Shown: piece by piece, positions 40,147-49,159 of the stretch
Numbering within the stretch: position 1 is the stretch's first letter
Layout: every line of letters starts with the position of its first letter
Origin: Nannocystis sp.
Lineage (GTDB): Bacteria; Myxococcota_A; Polyangia; Nannocystales; Nannocystaceae
Direction: 5' to 3'
NCBI GenBank assembly: GCA_016712315.1
Contig: JADJRG010000022.1
Location: 682,001 to 746,000, forward strand
Length of the DNA stretch: 64,000 nt
Position numbers and translations under genes: made by a program
The notes under the pieces: generated by a model
The model's database searches: none
The model's input: the letters and a program-made list of their open reading frames with translations, nothing else
What the model was told of the DNA's origin: nothing

Positions 40147-40875
40147 ATGTCGATGACCCCTGAGCAACAGTGGCTGCTAGTCGGCTGCGGCCTGATCGCC
40201 CACGCGGACGAGGTCCTCCACGTCGGCGAGTGGGAGTCTGCGCTCCGGCTCATCGACTACGCGATCAGCGAGCCTGATCGAGAGCGCTGGCGGGCCATCT
40301 TCGCCGACATCGACGAGCTCGAGGACCACTTCGTCCGCCTCCCCCCGCTCGACGCCGATCGACGCCGCGGCATCCTTCATCGCTGCTGGAAGATGGCCCT
40401 CGTCGACGGGGGCGCCTCGGACATCGAAGAGACCGTCCACGATCGCCTCGCGCGCCGCCTCGGCATCACCGACGAAGAGGTCGCCGCTTGGCGCGAGGCG
40501 TGGACCCAAGAGGCCTACGACTACGCCGAGATGGTCGCCGGCCTCGCCGCCGCCTTCGTCAACTTGGACGGCGAGCTCGGCATCCAGGAGGCGATCCGCT
40601 TCGAGCAGCTCTTGGAGCGCCTGCCCTTGCCGATCGGTCGCCGCCTCGAGCTCCCGCACCTCCTCCACCGCCCGCCCGCGCTCGAGCCCCTCACCGAGCG
40701 CCTCGCCGCCCTCGGCCTCGACGATCGCCTCGCCGCCCTCGCCGTGCTCGTCCCCCTGCTCGGCGCCAGCGAGCGCGGCGGGCGCGAGCGCGACGCCTAC
40801 TACGAGATCGCCGCGCGCCTGCGGATCGAGCGCGACGCCGCCGATCGTCTCATCGCCCAGATCCTCGGCGCCTGA
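40147..40875 (+). CDS. TerB-like helical protein
   Basis: ATG 40147 is preceded by GAGGGT and gives 242 residues. Helical segments such as HADEVLHVGEWESALRLIDYAI, DADRRRGILHRCWKMALVDG and ITDEEVAAW resemble TerB/DUF533-type domains, whose acidic faces bind divalent metals (for example AHADEV and VDGGASDIEE). Two TerB-like halves seem to be present (residues 1-115 and 115-242, the second starting at VAGLAAAFVNLDGELGIQEA). No signal peptide. It is divergent from the redox/switch operon, sharing its promoter region. Function unknown; TerB proteins occur in tellurite, metal and phage stress contexts. Confidence 0.7.
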   Translation: MSMTPEQQWLLVGCGLIAHADEVLHVGEWESALRLIDYAISEPDRERWRAIFADIDELEDHFVRLPPLDADRRRGILHRCWKMALVDGGASDIEETVHDRLARRLGITDEEVAAWREAWTQEAYDYAEMVAGLAAAFVNLDGELGIQEAIRFEQLLERLPLPIGRRLELPHLLHRPPALEPLTERLAALGLDDRLAALAVLVPLLGASERGGRERDAYYEIAARLRIERDAADRLIAQILGA

Positions 40876-40882
40876 ACCCGCC

Positions 40883-40942
40883 GCCAGGTCCTACGCGCCA
40901 GGTCCTACGCGCCAGGTCCTACGCGCCAGGTCCTACGCGCCA
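40883..40942. repeat. Four 14-bp direct repeats overlapping a stop codon
   Basis: GCCAGGTCCTACGC is repeated exactly four times from 40883 to 40938 and followed by GCCA. The array fills the short spacer after the TerB-like gene. Its last copy contains the TAG stop (40933-40935, minus strand) of the dihaem lipoprotein. Because 14 is not a multiple of three, loss of units into the coding part would change that protein's end. Confidence 0.92.
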
Positions 40943-42249
40943 GCCGGATCTTGGAGCAGCTCCGCCGGCACCGGCGTGCCCGTGAGCGACTCCAAGAAGG
41001 CCACCAGATCGTCGATCTCCCCCTCGCTCAGGTTCAGCGGCACCATCAGCGGGTCCTTCGTCCCGGCGAAGCCCGAGCTCGCCCCGCCCGCGTTATAGAA
41101 CTCCACCACCTCACGCAGCGAGCTCAGGTGCCCCGTGTGCATAAAGGGCCCCGTCATCGCCACGTTGCGCAGCCCCTTCGTCCGAAAGGCCCCCGTCAGC
41201 GCCGGATCCTCCGTCACGCCCACGCTGTGGTTCACCGAAGGGTCATCGTTGTATTTGCCGGCCGTCGAGAAGTCCCAGCCCGTGTACACCCCGATCGCCC
41301 CGAAGCGCCCCGGATCATAGTCTGGGGCGCCCAGCACGTGCGCGCCCACCTGCTCCACCCCGGTCACGTGGAACTCCTCATCCGACATCGTCGGCCCCGC
41401 GTGACAGGCCACGCACGCCGCCTTGCCGATGAACAGCCGCGCCCCCCGCTTCGCCGACGCCGAGATCGCCGCCGTCTCCCCCGCGATATACCGATCGAAC
41501 GGCGCAGGCCCGCTGATCAGCAGCCGCTGATACGCCGCCAGCGCCTTGCCGAAGTTCGCGTACGCGAGGTTCACCGCGTCTTGATCGGCCGCGCTCATCG
41601 TCGACCACGAACCATCCGCCGCCAGCGGCGTCGCGTCGCTCGGGAAGCGCCCCGTCTCCGGGTGCGCGTCGTCCAGCTCCGGCGGCAGCGCGACCCCGAA
41701 CACCGCCTCATACTCCGCGCGGTGCTTCGTGTACAGGTAGCGCACGATCCCCGTGCGCGTCGTCCCCATCACGAACTCCGCCGGGATCAGGCTCTTCCCC
41801 CACAGGTTGTCATTAAAACCAACCCACCCGAACCACTTCTCATACGTCGCCACGTTCACCAGCGTCGGCGAGTTGCGGAAGAACCAATCGATCGCCAGCG
41901 ACGTGCCCGCCGGCCGCGATCGATCGTCGATCATCCACTCTCCCAAGTGGCAGCTCCGACAAGACACCTTGCCCGACTCCCCCGCCGCCCCCAGCCCGCC
42001 GTTCGTCCCGTCGTCGCCGATCTTGATCGGCCCGGAGTAGCCCGGGTCAAAGAACAGCCGCTGTCCCAGCGTCGCCGCCGCCGGATCGTCCGCGAACTTG
42101 TTCGTCGGGTCGGGCGCCGCCTGCGGCGCCGGTGACAGCGCCGACACCAGCTCCCACTCCGCCTGCGTGAAGCCGTCGACCAGGCCATCATCGCCGCTAC
42201 AAGCCAGCACCAACGCCATCGGGACCCACCAGCGCAGCTTTTCCATCAC
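40933..42249 (-). CDS. Dihaem c-type peroxidase-like lipoprotein (MauG/CcpA family)
   Basis: 438 residues (ATG 42249; a second ATG is adjacent). The signal ends at LVLAC-SGDD with Cys17 lipidated. Two CxxCH haem sites are present: CRSCH (about residue 97) and CVACH (about residue 289). Family sequence around them includes LGQRLFFDPGYSG, RNSPTLVNVATY, KRGARLFIGKAACVACH, FRTKGLRNVAMTGPFMHTG and LREVVEFYNAGG. Such proteins reduce hydrogen peroxide in the periplasm or modify protein side chains. The Met following PF (PFMHTGHLSSL) may be a haem ligand as in CcpA. Its stop codon is embedded in a 14-bp repeat array. Confidence 0.9.
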   Translation of the reverse strand: MMEKLRWWVPMALVLACSGDDGLVDGFTQAEWELVSALSPAPQAAPDPTNKFADDPAAATLGQRLFFDPGYSGPIKIGDDGTNGGLGAAGESGKVSCRSCHLGEWMIDDRSRPAGTSLAIDWFFRNSPTLVNVATYEKWFGWVGFNDNLWGKSLIPAEFVMGTTRTGIVRYLYTKHRAEYEAVFGVALPPELDDAHPETGRFPSDATPLAADGSWSTMSAADQDAVNLAYANFGKALAAYQRLLISGPAPFDRYIAGETAAISASAKRGARLFIGKAACVACHAGPTMSDEEFHVTGVEQVGAHVLGAPDYDPGRFGAIGVYTGWDFSTAGKYNDDPSVNHSVGVTEDPALTGAFRTKGLRNVAMTGPFMHTGHLSSLREVVEFYNAGGASSGFAGTKDPLMVPLNLSEGEIDDLVAFLESLTGTPVPAELLQDPAGA

Positions 42250-42355
42250 GCCCAGCGTATCAAAGCGGCGCGCCCGAGCGCAGCCTTCTACGCCGCGGGG
42301 TCCTCATCCCTCACAGATCCGCACGAAGCGGCGCCACGAGCAGGCCGAGCAGACC

Positions 42356-44890
42356 TCACCCGATCCACGCGACGGTCACCCCGTCGCCGCCCTCCGCCGG
42401 CAGCCCGCCGCGGCACTGGCGGACGAAGCCGAGCCCGCCCAAGTGCTCGCGCACGGCCAGCCGCAGCGCCCCCGATCCGTGCCCATGAAGGATCATCACC
42501 ACCTCTTGATCGGCCAGCATCGCCTGATCCAAGAACCGGTCGAGCCGCCGCAGCGCCTCCTCTGCCCGCTCACCGCGCAGATCCACGCAGTTATCCGCGC
42601 TGCGCTCTAGCGCCGCCGCCTCGCCGCCGAAGTGGCGCGAAGCCCCCTCACTCGCCCACCGACGCACCGGCTCCGCCCGCCCGCGCTGGATCTTCTTCGT
42701 CGTCGTCGTCGTCGGCGCCGCCGCCGCCTGGGTCCGCCGCACATCGCTCCGATCCACGCTCGTCCGCACCCCGCCGATCCGCACGCTCACCCGCGCCCCT
42801 TGCACGCCCACCACCTCGCCCTCGCGTCCCAGCGCGACCAGCAGCACCCGCTCACCCACCGCCAGGTTCTCCGGCGCCGGCCCCTCCGCCTGCGGCGCCG
42901 GCTCTTGCCGCGCCGCCATCTCGGCGCGCAGCCGCTTCTCCGCCTCCGCCGCCTCCGCCGGCTCGGCCTCGCCCTTGCGCAGCGATCGTCGCAGCGCCTG
43001 CGCCTCTTGCTTCAGCGACCGCAGCTCCGCCGCCGCCTCGTCGTACGCCCGCAGCTTGCGCGCGCGCGCGCTCCCCAGCGCCGCCTCCTCACGCGCCTGC
43101 ACGGCCGCCAGACGAGCCGCCAGGTCCACCTCGCCCGCCGCCATCGTCGCCGCGCGCGCGGCCAGCGAGGCCCGCTCATGGTTCACCTGCGCCAGCAACG
43201 CGTCGAGCGCCTTCGTCGCCGGCTCCACCTGCGCCTCGGCGTAGCCCAGCAGCGCCTCGGGCAGCCCCAAGCGCCGCGCCACCGCGAACGCGCTCGAGGG
43301 CCCCGGCACCCCCAGCGTCAGGCGAAACGTCGGCCGCATCTGCCCGAGATCGAAGCCCACCGCCGCGTTCACGAAGCGCCCCGGCTGCGCCCCCGCCAGC
43401 AGCTTGAGCCGCTCGTAGTGGGTCGTCGTCACCACCGTCGCCCCGGCCGCGCTGAGGTGCAGCAAGATCGCCTCTGCCAGCGCCGCTCCTTGCCCAGGAT
43501 CCGTCCCCACCGCGATCTCATCCAGCAGCACCAGCGTGCCCGCCCCGTCCTTCGCCGCCGCCGCGCACGCCTCTCGCACGTGGCCGATGTGCGCCGAGAA
43601 CGTGCTCAGGTTGGCCAAGATCGACTGATCATCGCCCACGTCCGTCACCACCTCGCGGTACAGCGGCACCATCGCCGGCCGCGCCGTCGGCAGCCGCAGC
43701 CCCGCCTGCGCCATCAGCACCGCCAGCCCTACCATCTTCAGCGCCACCGTCTTCCCGCCCGCGTTCGGCCCTGAGATCACCAGCGCCGCCCCGCGCGGCA
43801 GCGCCACGTCGTTCGGCACGACATCCACCCCGGCCAACATCAGCAGCGGGTGGCGCCCGCCGACGATCTCGATCGACCCGGCCGCCTCCGCCGCGCGCAC
43901 CTCGGGCCGCAGCCCGCCGATCGCCTGCGACAGCCGCAGCCGCGCCCACAGCTCGTCGATCGCCACCATCTCCGCTTGATCGACGAGCAGCTCGCTCGCC
44001 GCCGCCCCGACCGCCGCCGCCAGCGCCGCCAGCACCCGCCGCTCCTCCGCCTGCGCCGCCATCTGCGCCGCCCGCAGCCCGTTGTTCGCGTCGATCAGCT
44101 CCGTCGGCTCGACGAAGAGCGTGCCGCCGCTCGCGCTCGATCCGTGGATGATCCCCTGCCCGATCCCGCGGCCGAACGCGTCCGCGCGCACGGGTAGGAC
44201 CACCCGCCCCTCGCGCTCCGTATAAAAGCGATCCTGCAAGCCCTCCGCGATCTCGCGCCGCCGCATGATCTTCTCCGCCTCCTTCGCGAGCTGCCCGCGC
44301 AGCTCACGGACCCGCTGCCGCGCCTTCGCCAGCCCTGGGCTCGCCTGATCTTGCACGATCGCCGACCCCTCGGGCCCCGGCGCGACCGCCCGATCGAGCG
44401 CCGAGAACAGCCCGCCCAGCCGCGCCATCCGCCCCGCCCGCGCGGCCAGCGGCGCCGCCCCGACCGCCCCACTCATCGCCCCGATCTCCCCCAGCAGCCC
44501 GAAGAACGCGTCCACCGCGGCCAGCAGGTCGCGGATCATCAACAGATCCTCCGCGCCCAGCGCCCCGCCGCGGCTCGCCCGCTGCGCCGCGTCTGTCACA
44601 TCGGACAGGCGCTCCAGCGCCGCCGCCAGCCCCCCGCTCTTGCTCGTCCGCGTCAGCACCACCTCGAGCGCGTCCAGATCATCCAGGCGAGCGCTCACGA
44701 GCGCCGGATCCACGCTGCGCGCCGCCGCCCAGCGCCTCGCGTCTGCGCTCACCGCCGCGCCCTCACCGAGCTCGATCGTCAGCCCGTCATCGAGCGCCGC
44801 CCTCGCGATCTTCGTGCGCAGCAGCCCGCGCAGGTGCTCACAGAGCTCCAGCCAACCGAGGTGGATCAGCGCCGCGTCCGCGTGGCTCAC
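42356..44890 (-). CDS. mutS2: MutS2 / RqcU-type ATPase with Smr domain
   Basis: 844 residues from GTG 44890 (ATG 44938 is in frame but adds an unrelated extension). Domain order: MutS2 clamp/lever region to about residue 300, with HGSSASGGTLFVEP typical of MutS2; then the ABC ATPase with ISGPNAGGKTVALKM (P-loop), STFSAHIGH and LVLLDEIAVGTDPGQGAALAEA (Walker B); then a long coiled coil (residues about 520-640) with EREGR-type charged sequence; and finally an Smr nuclease-like domain (VDLRGERAEEALRRLDRFLD and ILHGHGSGALR). MutS2 suppresses homologous recombination and in Bacillus splits collided ribosomes. The linker has a TTTTT run before the Smr domain. It is divergent from the antiporter operon. 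Confidence 0.93.
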   Translation of the reverse strand: MSHADAALIHLGWLELCEHLRGLLRTKIARAALDDGLTIELGEGAAVSADARRWAAARSVDPALVSARLDDLDALEVVLTRTSKSGGLAAALERLSDVTDAAQRASRGGALGAEDLLMIRDLLAAVDAFFGLLGEIGAMSGAVGAAPLAARAGRMARLGGLFSALDRAVAPGPEGSAIVQDQASPGLAKARQRVRELRGQLAKEAEKIMRRREIAEGLQDRFYTEREGRVVLPVRADAFGRGIGQGIIHGSSASGGTLFVEPTELIDANNGLRAAQMAAQAEERRVLAALAAAVGAAASELLVDQAEMVAIDELWARLRLSQAIGGLRPEVRAAEAAGSIEIVGGRHPLLMLAGVDVVPNDVALPRGAALVISGPNAGGKTVALKMVGLAVLMAQAGLRLPTARPAMVPLYREVVTDVGDDQSILANLSTFSAHIGHVREACAAAAKDGAGTLVLLDEIAVGTDPGQGAALAEAILLHLSAAGATVVTTTHYERLKLLAGAQPGRFVNAAVGFDLGQMRPTFRLTLGVPGPSSAFAVARRLGLPEALLGYAEAQVEPATKALDALLAQVNHERASLAARAATMAAGEVDLAARLAAVQAREEAALGSARARKLRAYDEAAAELRSLKQEAQALRRSLRKGEAEPAEAAEAEKRLRAEMAARQEPAPQAEGPAPENLAVGERVLLVALGREGEVVGVQGARVSVRIGGVRTSVDRSDVRRTQAAAAPTTTTTKKIQRGRAEPVRRWASEGASRHFGGEAAALERSADNCVDLRGERAEEALRRLDRFLDQAMLADQEVVMILHGHGSGALRLAVREHLGGLGFVRQCRGGLPAEGGDGVTVAWIG

Positions 44891-45027
44891 GGCCGCGAGT
44901 ATGCACCGCTCGCCGCGCCCGCGACGATCAACAACCACCCGCTACGGGCCCGCTCACCCCGCAGGCGCGCGAAAATTTTTGTATCCACTTCTACGGCAAA
45001 CCTGTGTAGCCTGAGATCGAGGGGACG
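44891..45027 (+). promoter_or_regulatory. Divergent spacer, probable antiporter operon promoter
   Basis: A 137-bp region between MutS2 (minus) and the antiporter operon (plus). Near 44972-44984 it has AAAATTTTTGTAT, the only AT-rich part, and TTGTAT could act as -35 with TGTGTAGCCT near 45003 as a weak -10. GAGGGG precedes ATG 45028 closely. Assignment is tentative. Confidence 0.3.
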
Positions 45028-45510
45028 ATGCGATATCTGATCTTCGTGGTCCTGCTAGCCGGCTTCTTCGGCCTCCTCTCGGGGCAGTTTCACAACGGCT
45101 TCCTCATGGTCGTAGGCGCGCTCTGTATCGCCCTCATCGCCCTGATCAGCGCCCGCATGGCCCTGGTCGACGAAGAGAGCTACCCCGACCTCGGCACCTG
45201 GGTTCGTATGAGCCTCTACGTCCCCTACCTCTTCTGGCAGATCGTGCTCTCCAACTGGGACGTCTTCAAGAGGGTCTGGGACCCCGCGCTGCCGGTCTCG
45301 CCGCAGCTCGTCCGGGCCCCGTTTAGCACCCGCACCGCCTTCGGCACGGTCACCTTCGCCAACTCGATCACCCTCACCCCCGGCACCGTCACCATCGAGG
45401 TCTTGGAGGGCGAGTTCCTCATCCACGCGCTCACCACCGAGGCCGCGGACGGGGTGAAGGACGGCAGCATGGAGGCCCAGGTGAAGCGCCTCGAAGGAGC
45501 GATCAAGTAG
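45028..45510 (+). CDS. Mrp-type antiporter subunit E (MnhE/MbhA-like)
   Basis: 160 residues. Three N-terminal membrane helices (FVVLLAGFFGLLSG, FLMVVGALCIALIALISA, SLYVPYLFWQIVLSNWDV) are followed by a soluble domain with VSPQLVRAPFSTRTAFGTVTFANSITLTPGT, which is the MnhE/MrpE hallmark (NSITLTPGT). The cytosolic domain stabilises the complex. It is first of nine genes with overlaps or very short gaps; the F gene starts immediately at the next base after its stop. Confidence 0.92.
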   Translation: MRYLIFVVLLAGFFGLLSGQFHNGFLMVVGALCIALIALISARMALVDEESYPDLGTWVRMSLYVPYLFWQIVLSNWDVFKRVWDPALPVSPQLVRAPFSTRTAFGTVTFANSITLTPGTVTIEVLEGEFLIHALTTEAADGVKDGSMEAQVKRLEGAIK

Positions 45511-45765
45511 ATGTACATCGCCGCGATCATCGCCCTCCTAGTCGGCGCCTTGATGATCCTCGTCCGCGCGATCCTCGGCCCCTCCGCCTACGATCGGATC
45601 CTCGCGATGAACGCGATGGGCACCAAGACGGTCGTCTTGGTCGCCCTCTTCGGCTTCGCCAGCGGCCGCCCCGAGTTCCTCGACCTCGCGATCATCTACG
45701 CGCTGGTCAGCTTCATCACCACCGTCGCGATCCTCAAGTATATCGAGAAGGGCCGCCTGGACTAA
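45511..45765 (+). CDS. Mrp-type antiporter subunit F (MnhF/MbhB-like)
   Basis: 84 residues with three membrane helices. The family motif is ILVRAILGPSAYDRILAMNAMGTKTVVL, followed by FLDLAIIYALVSFITTVAILKYIE and a short basic tail. The size matches MrpF (about 90 residues). ATG follows the E gene stop without a gap. Confidence 0.92.
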   Translation: MYIAAIIALLVGALMILVRAILGPSAYDRILAMNAMGTKTVVLVALFGFASGRPEFLDLAIIYALVSFITTVAILKYIEKGRLD

Positions 45766-45777
45766 GGGACAGATCCT

Positions 45778-46080
45778 ATGGAGTGGAACGAGATCCTCAC
45801 CGCGATCTTCCTCGCCCTCGGCGTCCTCATCTCGCTGACCGGCTCGCTCGGCCTCTTACGGATGCCGGACTTCTACACCCGCCTGCACACCGCCGGGAAG
45901 TCCGACTCCCTCGCCCAGACCTTCATCCTCGGCGGCCTCATCTTCGTCACCGACAATTGGCAGGTCGCGGTGCGCCTCCTGATGATCATCCTCCTCCTCT
46001 TCTTCACCGCGCCGACGGCCACCCACGCGATCACCAAGGCCGCCCGCCTCGACGGCCTCGAGCCGTGGAGGAGGGGGTAG
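45778..46080 (+). CDS. Mrp-type antiporter subunit G (MnhG/MbhC-like)
   Basis: 100 residues with three membrane helices. The diagnostic core is LISLTGSLGLLRMPDFYTRLHTAGKSDSLAQTFILGGL, then helices ending TAPTATHAITKAARL, all typical of MrpG (about 110 residues). GGGACAG lies before ATG 45778. The next gene begins four bases after its stop. Confidence 0.92.
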   Translation: MEWNEILTAIFLALGVLISLTGSLGLLRMPDFYTRLHTAGKSDSLAQTFILGGLIFVTDNWQVAVRLLMIILLLFFTAPTATHAITKAARLDGLEPWRRG

Positions 46081-46084
46081 ACCG

Positions 46085-47269
46085 ATGACCAGCCTCCAAG
46101 AGATCCTCCTCGTCGACAGCCTCCTGCTCGTGCTCGTGACCGTCACCGCGGTCGCGATCATCGAGGTCCGCAGCCTCTACGCCGTCGCCATGTTGACCGG
46201 CGTCTACAGCCTCTTGATGGCGCTGGTGTGGACCAACATGCACTCCATGGACGTCGCCTTCACCGAGGCGGCGGTCGGCGGCGGGATCTCGACCATCCTC
46301 CTGATCGGCACCCTCGTACACACCGTGCGCGACGAGAAGCCCGCCAAGCGGCGCCTCCACCTGCCCGCCCTGCTCGTCACCGTCTTGACCGGCGGCGCCT
46401 TGATCTACGGCACCTTCGACATGCCGGACTTCGGCGACCCGAAGGCGACCATCCACCACTACCGCGTCCCCGAGATGATGTCGCAGACGGTCGCCTTCGC
46501 GACCGGCCGCGTCGGCAAGCAGGCCCCGCCCGCCGACTACCAGCCGCCGCCGCGCATGGTCCCCACCCTCAGCGCCGAGCAGCTCGCGGCCGAGCGCCGG
46601 CGCGCCGACGAGCGCCTCAAAGCCGGCGATCACGGCGACCACCACCTCCACCCCGCCGACGACTTCAACGGCCACGTCCCCAACGCCGTCACCTCGCTGC
46701 TGGCCGCCTACCGCGGCTACGACACCATGTTTGAGACCACGGTGATCTTCACCGCCGGCGTCGCCCTCCTCCTCCTCCTCCGCCGCCCGCGCCGCGAGGA
46801 CGACGAGGACGAGCCGCAGCCCGGCTCCGAGCCGCTGCGCGGCCAAGTGATCTTGCGGGTGATGAGCAAGCTCTTCATCCCCTTCATCCTCGCCTTCGGC
46901 TTCTACGTGATCACCCACGGCGAGCTCGGCCCCGGCGGCGGCTTCCAGGGCGGCGTCGTCATCGCCACCGCCTTCATCCTCTACGCCCTCATCTACGGCC
47001 GCCCCGCCCTCTACGCCGTCATCTCCCCGGGCAACCTCGAGCGCCTCGCCGCCCTCGGCGTGCTCGTCTACTCCGGCGTCGGCGCCGCCTGCTTGCTCCT
47101 CGGCGGCAACTTCCTCGACTACGCCGCCCTCGATCGCGCCAGCCCCGGCGACGGCGAGGCGCTCGGCATGACCCTCGTCGAGTACGGCGTCGGCATCACC
47201 GTCAGCACCGTCATGATCATCATCTTCAACCAGCTCGCGGAGCAGCAGCCGAAGGCGAGGGCGTCATGA
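46085..47269 (+). CDS. Fused MbhD-MbhE-MnhB antiporter subunit
   Basis: 394 residues that combine three subunits. Residues 1-88 are DUF4040/MbhD-like (SLYAVAMLTGVYSLLMALVW and MDVAFTEAAVGGGISTILL). Residues about 95-240 are MbhE-like, ending PNAVTSLLAAYRGYDTMFET. Residues about 255-394 are MnhB-like (ILRVMSKLFIPFILAFGFY, HGELGPGGGFQGGVV and LVEYGVGITVSTVMI). A charged, His-containing linker (KAGDHGDHHLHPADD) sits between the MbhE-like helices. In Bacillus the D/E segments form the C terminus of MrpA; in archaeal Mbh they are separate genes placed exactly here. Predicted role: proton/sodium path of the membrane complex. About ten helices in total. Confidence 0.88.
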   Translation: MTSLQEILLVDSLLLVLVTVTAVAIIEVRSLYAVAMLTGVYSLLMALVWTNMHSMDVAFTEAAVGGGISTILLIGTLVHTVRDEKPAKRRLHLPALLVTVLTGGALIYGTFDMPDFGDPKATIHHYRVPEMMSQTVAFATGRVGKQAPPADYQPPPRMVPTLSAEQLAAERRRADERLKAGDHGDHHLHPADDFNGHVPNAVTSLLAAYRGYDTMFETTVIFTAGVALLLLLRRPRREDDEDEPQPGSEPLRGQVILRVMSKLFIPFILAFGFYVITHGELGPGGGFQGGVVIATAFILYALIYGRPALYAVISPGNLERLAALGVLVYSGVGAACLLLGGNFLDYAALDRASPGDGEALGMTLVEYGVGITVSTVMIIIFNQLAEQQPKARAS

Positions 47270-47655
47270 GCGGCTACTTCGGGATCTACAACTATTGGAT
47301 CTACATCGCCCTCATGATGATCGGGTTCTACGGCGTCATCGCCAAGATGAACCTGGTCAAGCAGGCGATCGCGCTCGGGATCTTCCAGACCGGCATCTTC
47401 CTCTTCTATATCTCCATGGCCGTCGTCGACGGCGGCACCGCGCCGATCTGGACCACCATCGGCGACGGCAGCCTCAAGCACCTCGGCCCCTACGACAACC
47501 CGCTCCCGCACGTCCTCATCCTCACCGCGATCGTCGTCTCGGTGAGCATCTTGGCGGTCGCGCTCGCGCTGATCATCAACATCAAGCGCGCCTACGGCAC
47601 CATCGAGTACGACGAGATCACCCGCCTCGACAGCGACGAGATCGACGATGCTTGA
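47266..47655 (+). CDS. Mrp-type antiporter subunit C (MnhC/NuoK-like)
   Basis: 129 residues with three membrane helices: YWIYIALMMIGFYGVIAKMN, LVKQAIALGIFQTGIFLFYIS (NuoK-like second helix), and LPHVLILTAIVVSVSILAVALALI (PHVLILTAIVV is highly characteristic of MnhC). Compared with standard MnhC, the usual Glu-rich NuoK pattern is reduced, as in other Mrp C subunits. It starts within the stop of the fused subunit (ATGA) and ends eight bases into the D gene. Confidence 0.92.
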   Translation: MSGYFGIYNYWIYIALMMIGFYGVIAKMNLVKQAIALGIFQTGIFLFYISMAVVDGGTAPIWTTIGDGSLKHLGPYDNPLPHVLILTAIVVSVSILAVALALIINIKRAYGTIEYDEITRLDSDEIDDA

Positions 47656-49159
47656 GATCCAAGCCCACCTCCCAGTCCTCGTCGTCGTCGTCCCCCTGAT
47701 CGGCGGCGTGCTCACCTCCTTGATGGGACGCGGCGCGCTCCCGTGGGCGTGGGCCACCCTCGTCACCGGCGCCACCTTCGCGCTCACCCTGCGCCTGATG
47801 GCCACCCTGCTCGCCTCGGGCGCCCCGCACATCAGCTACGAGGTCGGCAACTGGCCGCGCTGGTGGGGCATCGAGTACCGCGTCGACCTCCTCAACGCAT
47901 TCATCCTCTTGGTCGTCGCCGGCGTCGGCTTCATCACCACGATCTACGCCAAGGAGAGCGTCGCCGACGAGATCCCGCGCGACCGCCACAACCTCTTCTA
48001 CACCGTCTGGGTGCTCGCGATCTGCGGCCTGCTCGGCATCACCGTCACCGGCGACGCCTTCAACGTCTACGTCCTCCTCGAGATCAGCTCACTCACCGTC
48101 TACGCCCTCATCGCGATGGGCAAGGATCGCAACCGCAAGGCCCTCACCGCCAGCCTGCGCTACCTCATCCTCGGCAGCGTCGGCGCCAGCTTCATCTTGC
48201 TCGGCATCGGCTACCTGATGATGGTCACCGGCACCCTCAACATGGAGGACATGCGCGAGCAGCTGCTGCGCACGCCGGACCTCGATCACCACCGCACCGT
48301 GCTCGTCGCCTTCGCCTTCTTGCTCGTCGGCCTCAGCCTCAAGATGGCGCTGTATCCGCTGCACATGTGGCTGCCCAAGGCCTACACCTACGCGCCCTCG
48401 GCGGTGACCGCCCTGCTCGCCGCGACCGCCACCAAGGTCGCGGTCTACATGTCCTTCCGCTTCCTCTTCGGCATCTTCGGCCCGGAGTTCTCCTTCCAGC
48501 GCCTGCCCAGCCACCTCATCTTGCTCGCGGGCGCCTGCCTCGGCGTCGTCTTCTCCAGCCTCTCCGCGATCCGCCAGCAGAGCGTCAAGCGCCTGCTCGC
48601 CTACTCCTCCGTCGGCCAGATCGCCTACATCGTCGCCGGCTTCTCGCTCGCCAACGAGAACGGCGTCGCCGCCTCGATCATCCACATCTTTAACCACGCC
48701 GTCACCAAGGGCGGCATGTTTATGGCCGTCGGCGCCGTCGCGCTGCGCGTCGGCGGCACGGATCTCAAGCACATGCGCGGCCTCGGCCGGCGCATGCCGC
48801 TCACCATGGCCGCCCTCACCGTCGGCGGCCTCGGCCTCGTCGGCTTCCCCCTCACCGCCGGCTTCATCTCCAAGTGGTACCTCATCAAGGGCGCCCTCGA
48901 CGCCGGCATGTGGGGCCTCATCGCCATCGTCTTGCTCGGCTCGATCCTCGCGCTCGTCTACGTCTGGAAGATCATCGAGGCCGTCTACTTCCACGAGCCT
49001 GAGGATCCCCGCGCCCGAGACGCCACCGAGGCCCCCATCATGATGCTCGTCCCCATGTGGACCCTCATCGGCCTCAGCCTCTACTTCGGCGTCGACGCCA
49101 ACTTCACCAGCGACACGGCCCTGCGGGCCGCCAAGTCCTTGCTCGGAGGTGCGCCGTGA
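47648..49159 (+). CDS. Mrp-type antiporter subunit D, first copy (NuoM-like)
   Basis: 503 residues with about 14 membrane helices. The TM5 Glu is in NVYVLLEISSLTVYAL and the TM7/8 lysines in HMWLPKAYTYAPSAVTALLAATATKVAVY. VKRLLAYSSVGQIAYIVAG and FNHAVTKGGMFMAVGAVAL are standard proton-pumping family motifs. It is the position equivalent of MbhH and the most canonical of the three D-type proteins here. It overlaps the C gene by eight bases, and its stop overlaps the GTG of the next gene. Confidence 0.92.
   Translation: MLEIQAHLPVLVVVVPLIGGVLTSLMGRGALPWAWATLVTGATFALTLRLMATLLASGAPHISYEVGNWPRWWGIEYRVDLLNAFILLVVAGVGFITTIYAKESVADEIPRDRHNLFYTVWVLAICGLLGITVTGDAFNVYVLLEISSLTVYALIAMGKDRNRKALTASLRYLILGSVGASFILLGIGYLMMVTGTLNMEDMREQLLRTPDLDHHRTVLVAFAFLLVGLSLKMALYPLHMWLPKAYTYAPSAVTALLAATATKVAVYMSFRFLFGIFGPEFSFQRLPSHLILLAGACLGVVFSSLSAIRQQSVKRLLAYSSVGQIAYIVAGFSLANENGVAASIIHIFNHAVTKGGMFMAVGAVALRVGGTDLKHMRGLGRRMPLTMAALTVGGLGLVGFPLTAGFISKWYLIKGALDAGMWGLIAIVLLGSILALVYVWKIIEAVYFHEPEDPRARDATEAPIMMLVPMWTLIGLSLYFGVDANFTSDTALRAAKSLLGGAP

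Noticed and set aside
40883..40942. CRISPR or phage attachment site
   Set aside because: 14-bp head-to-tail repeats without spacers, and no integrase nearby.
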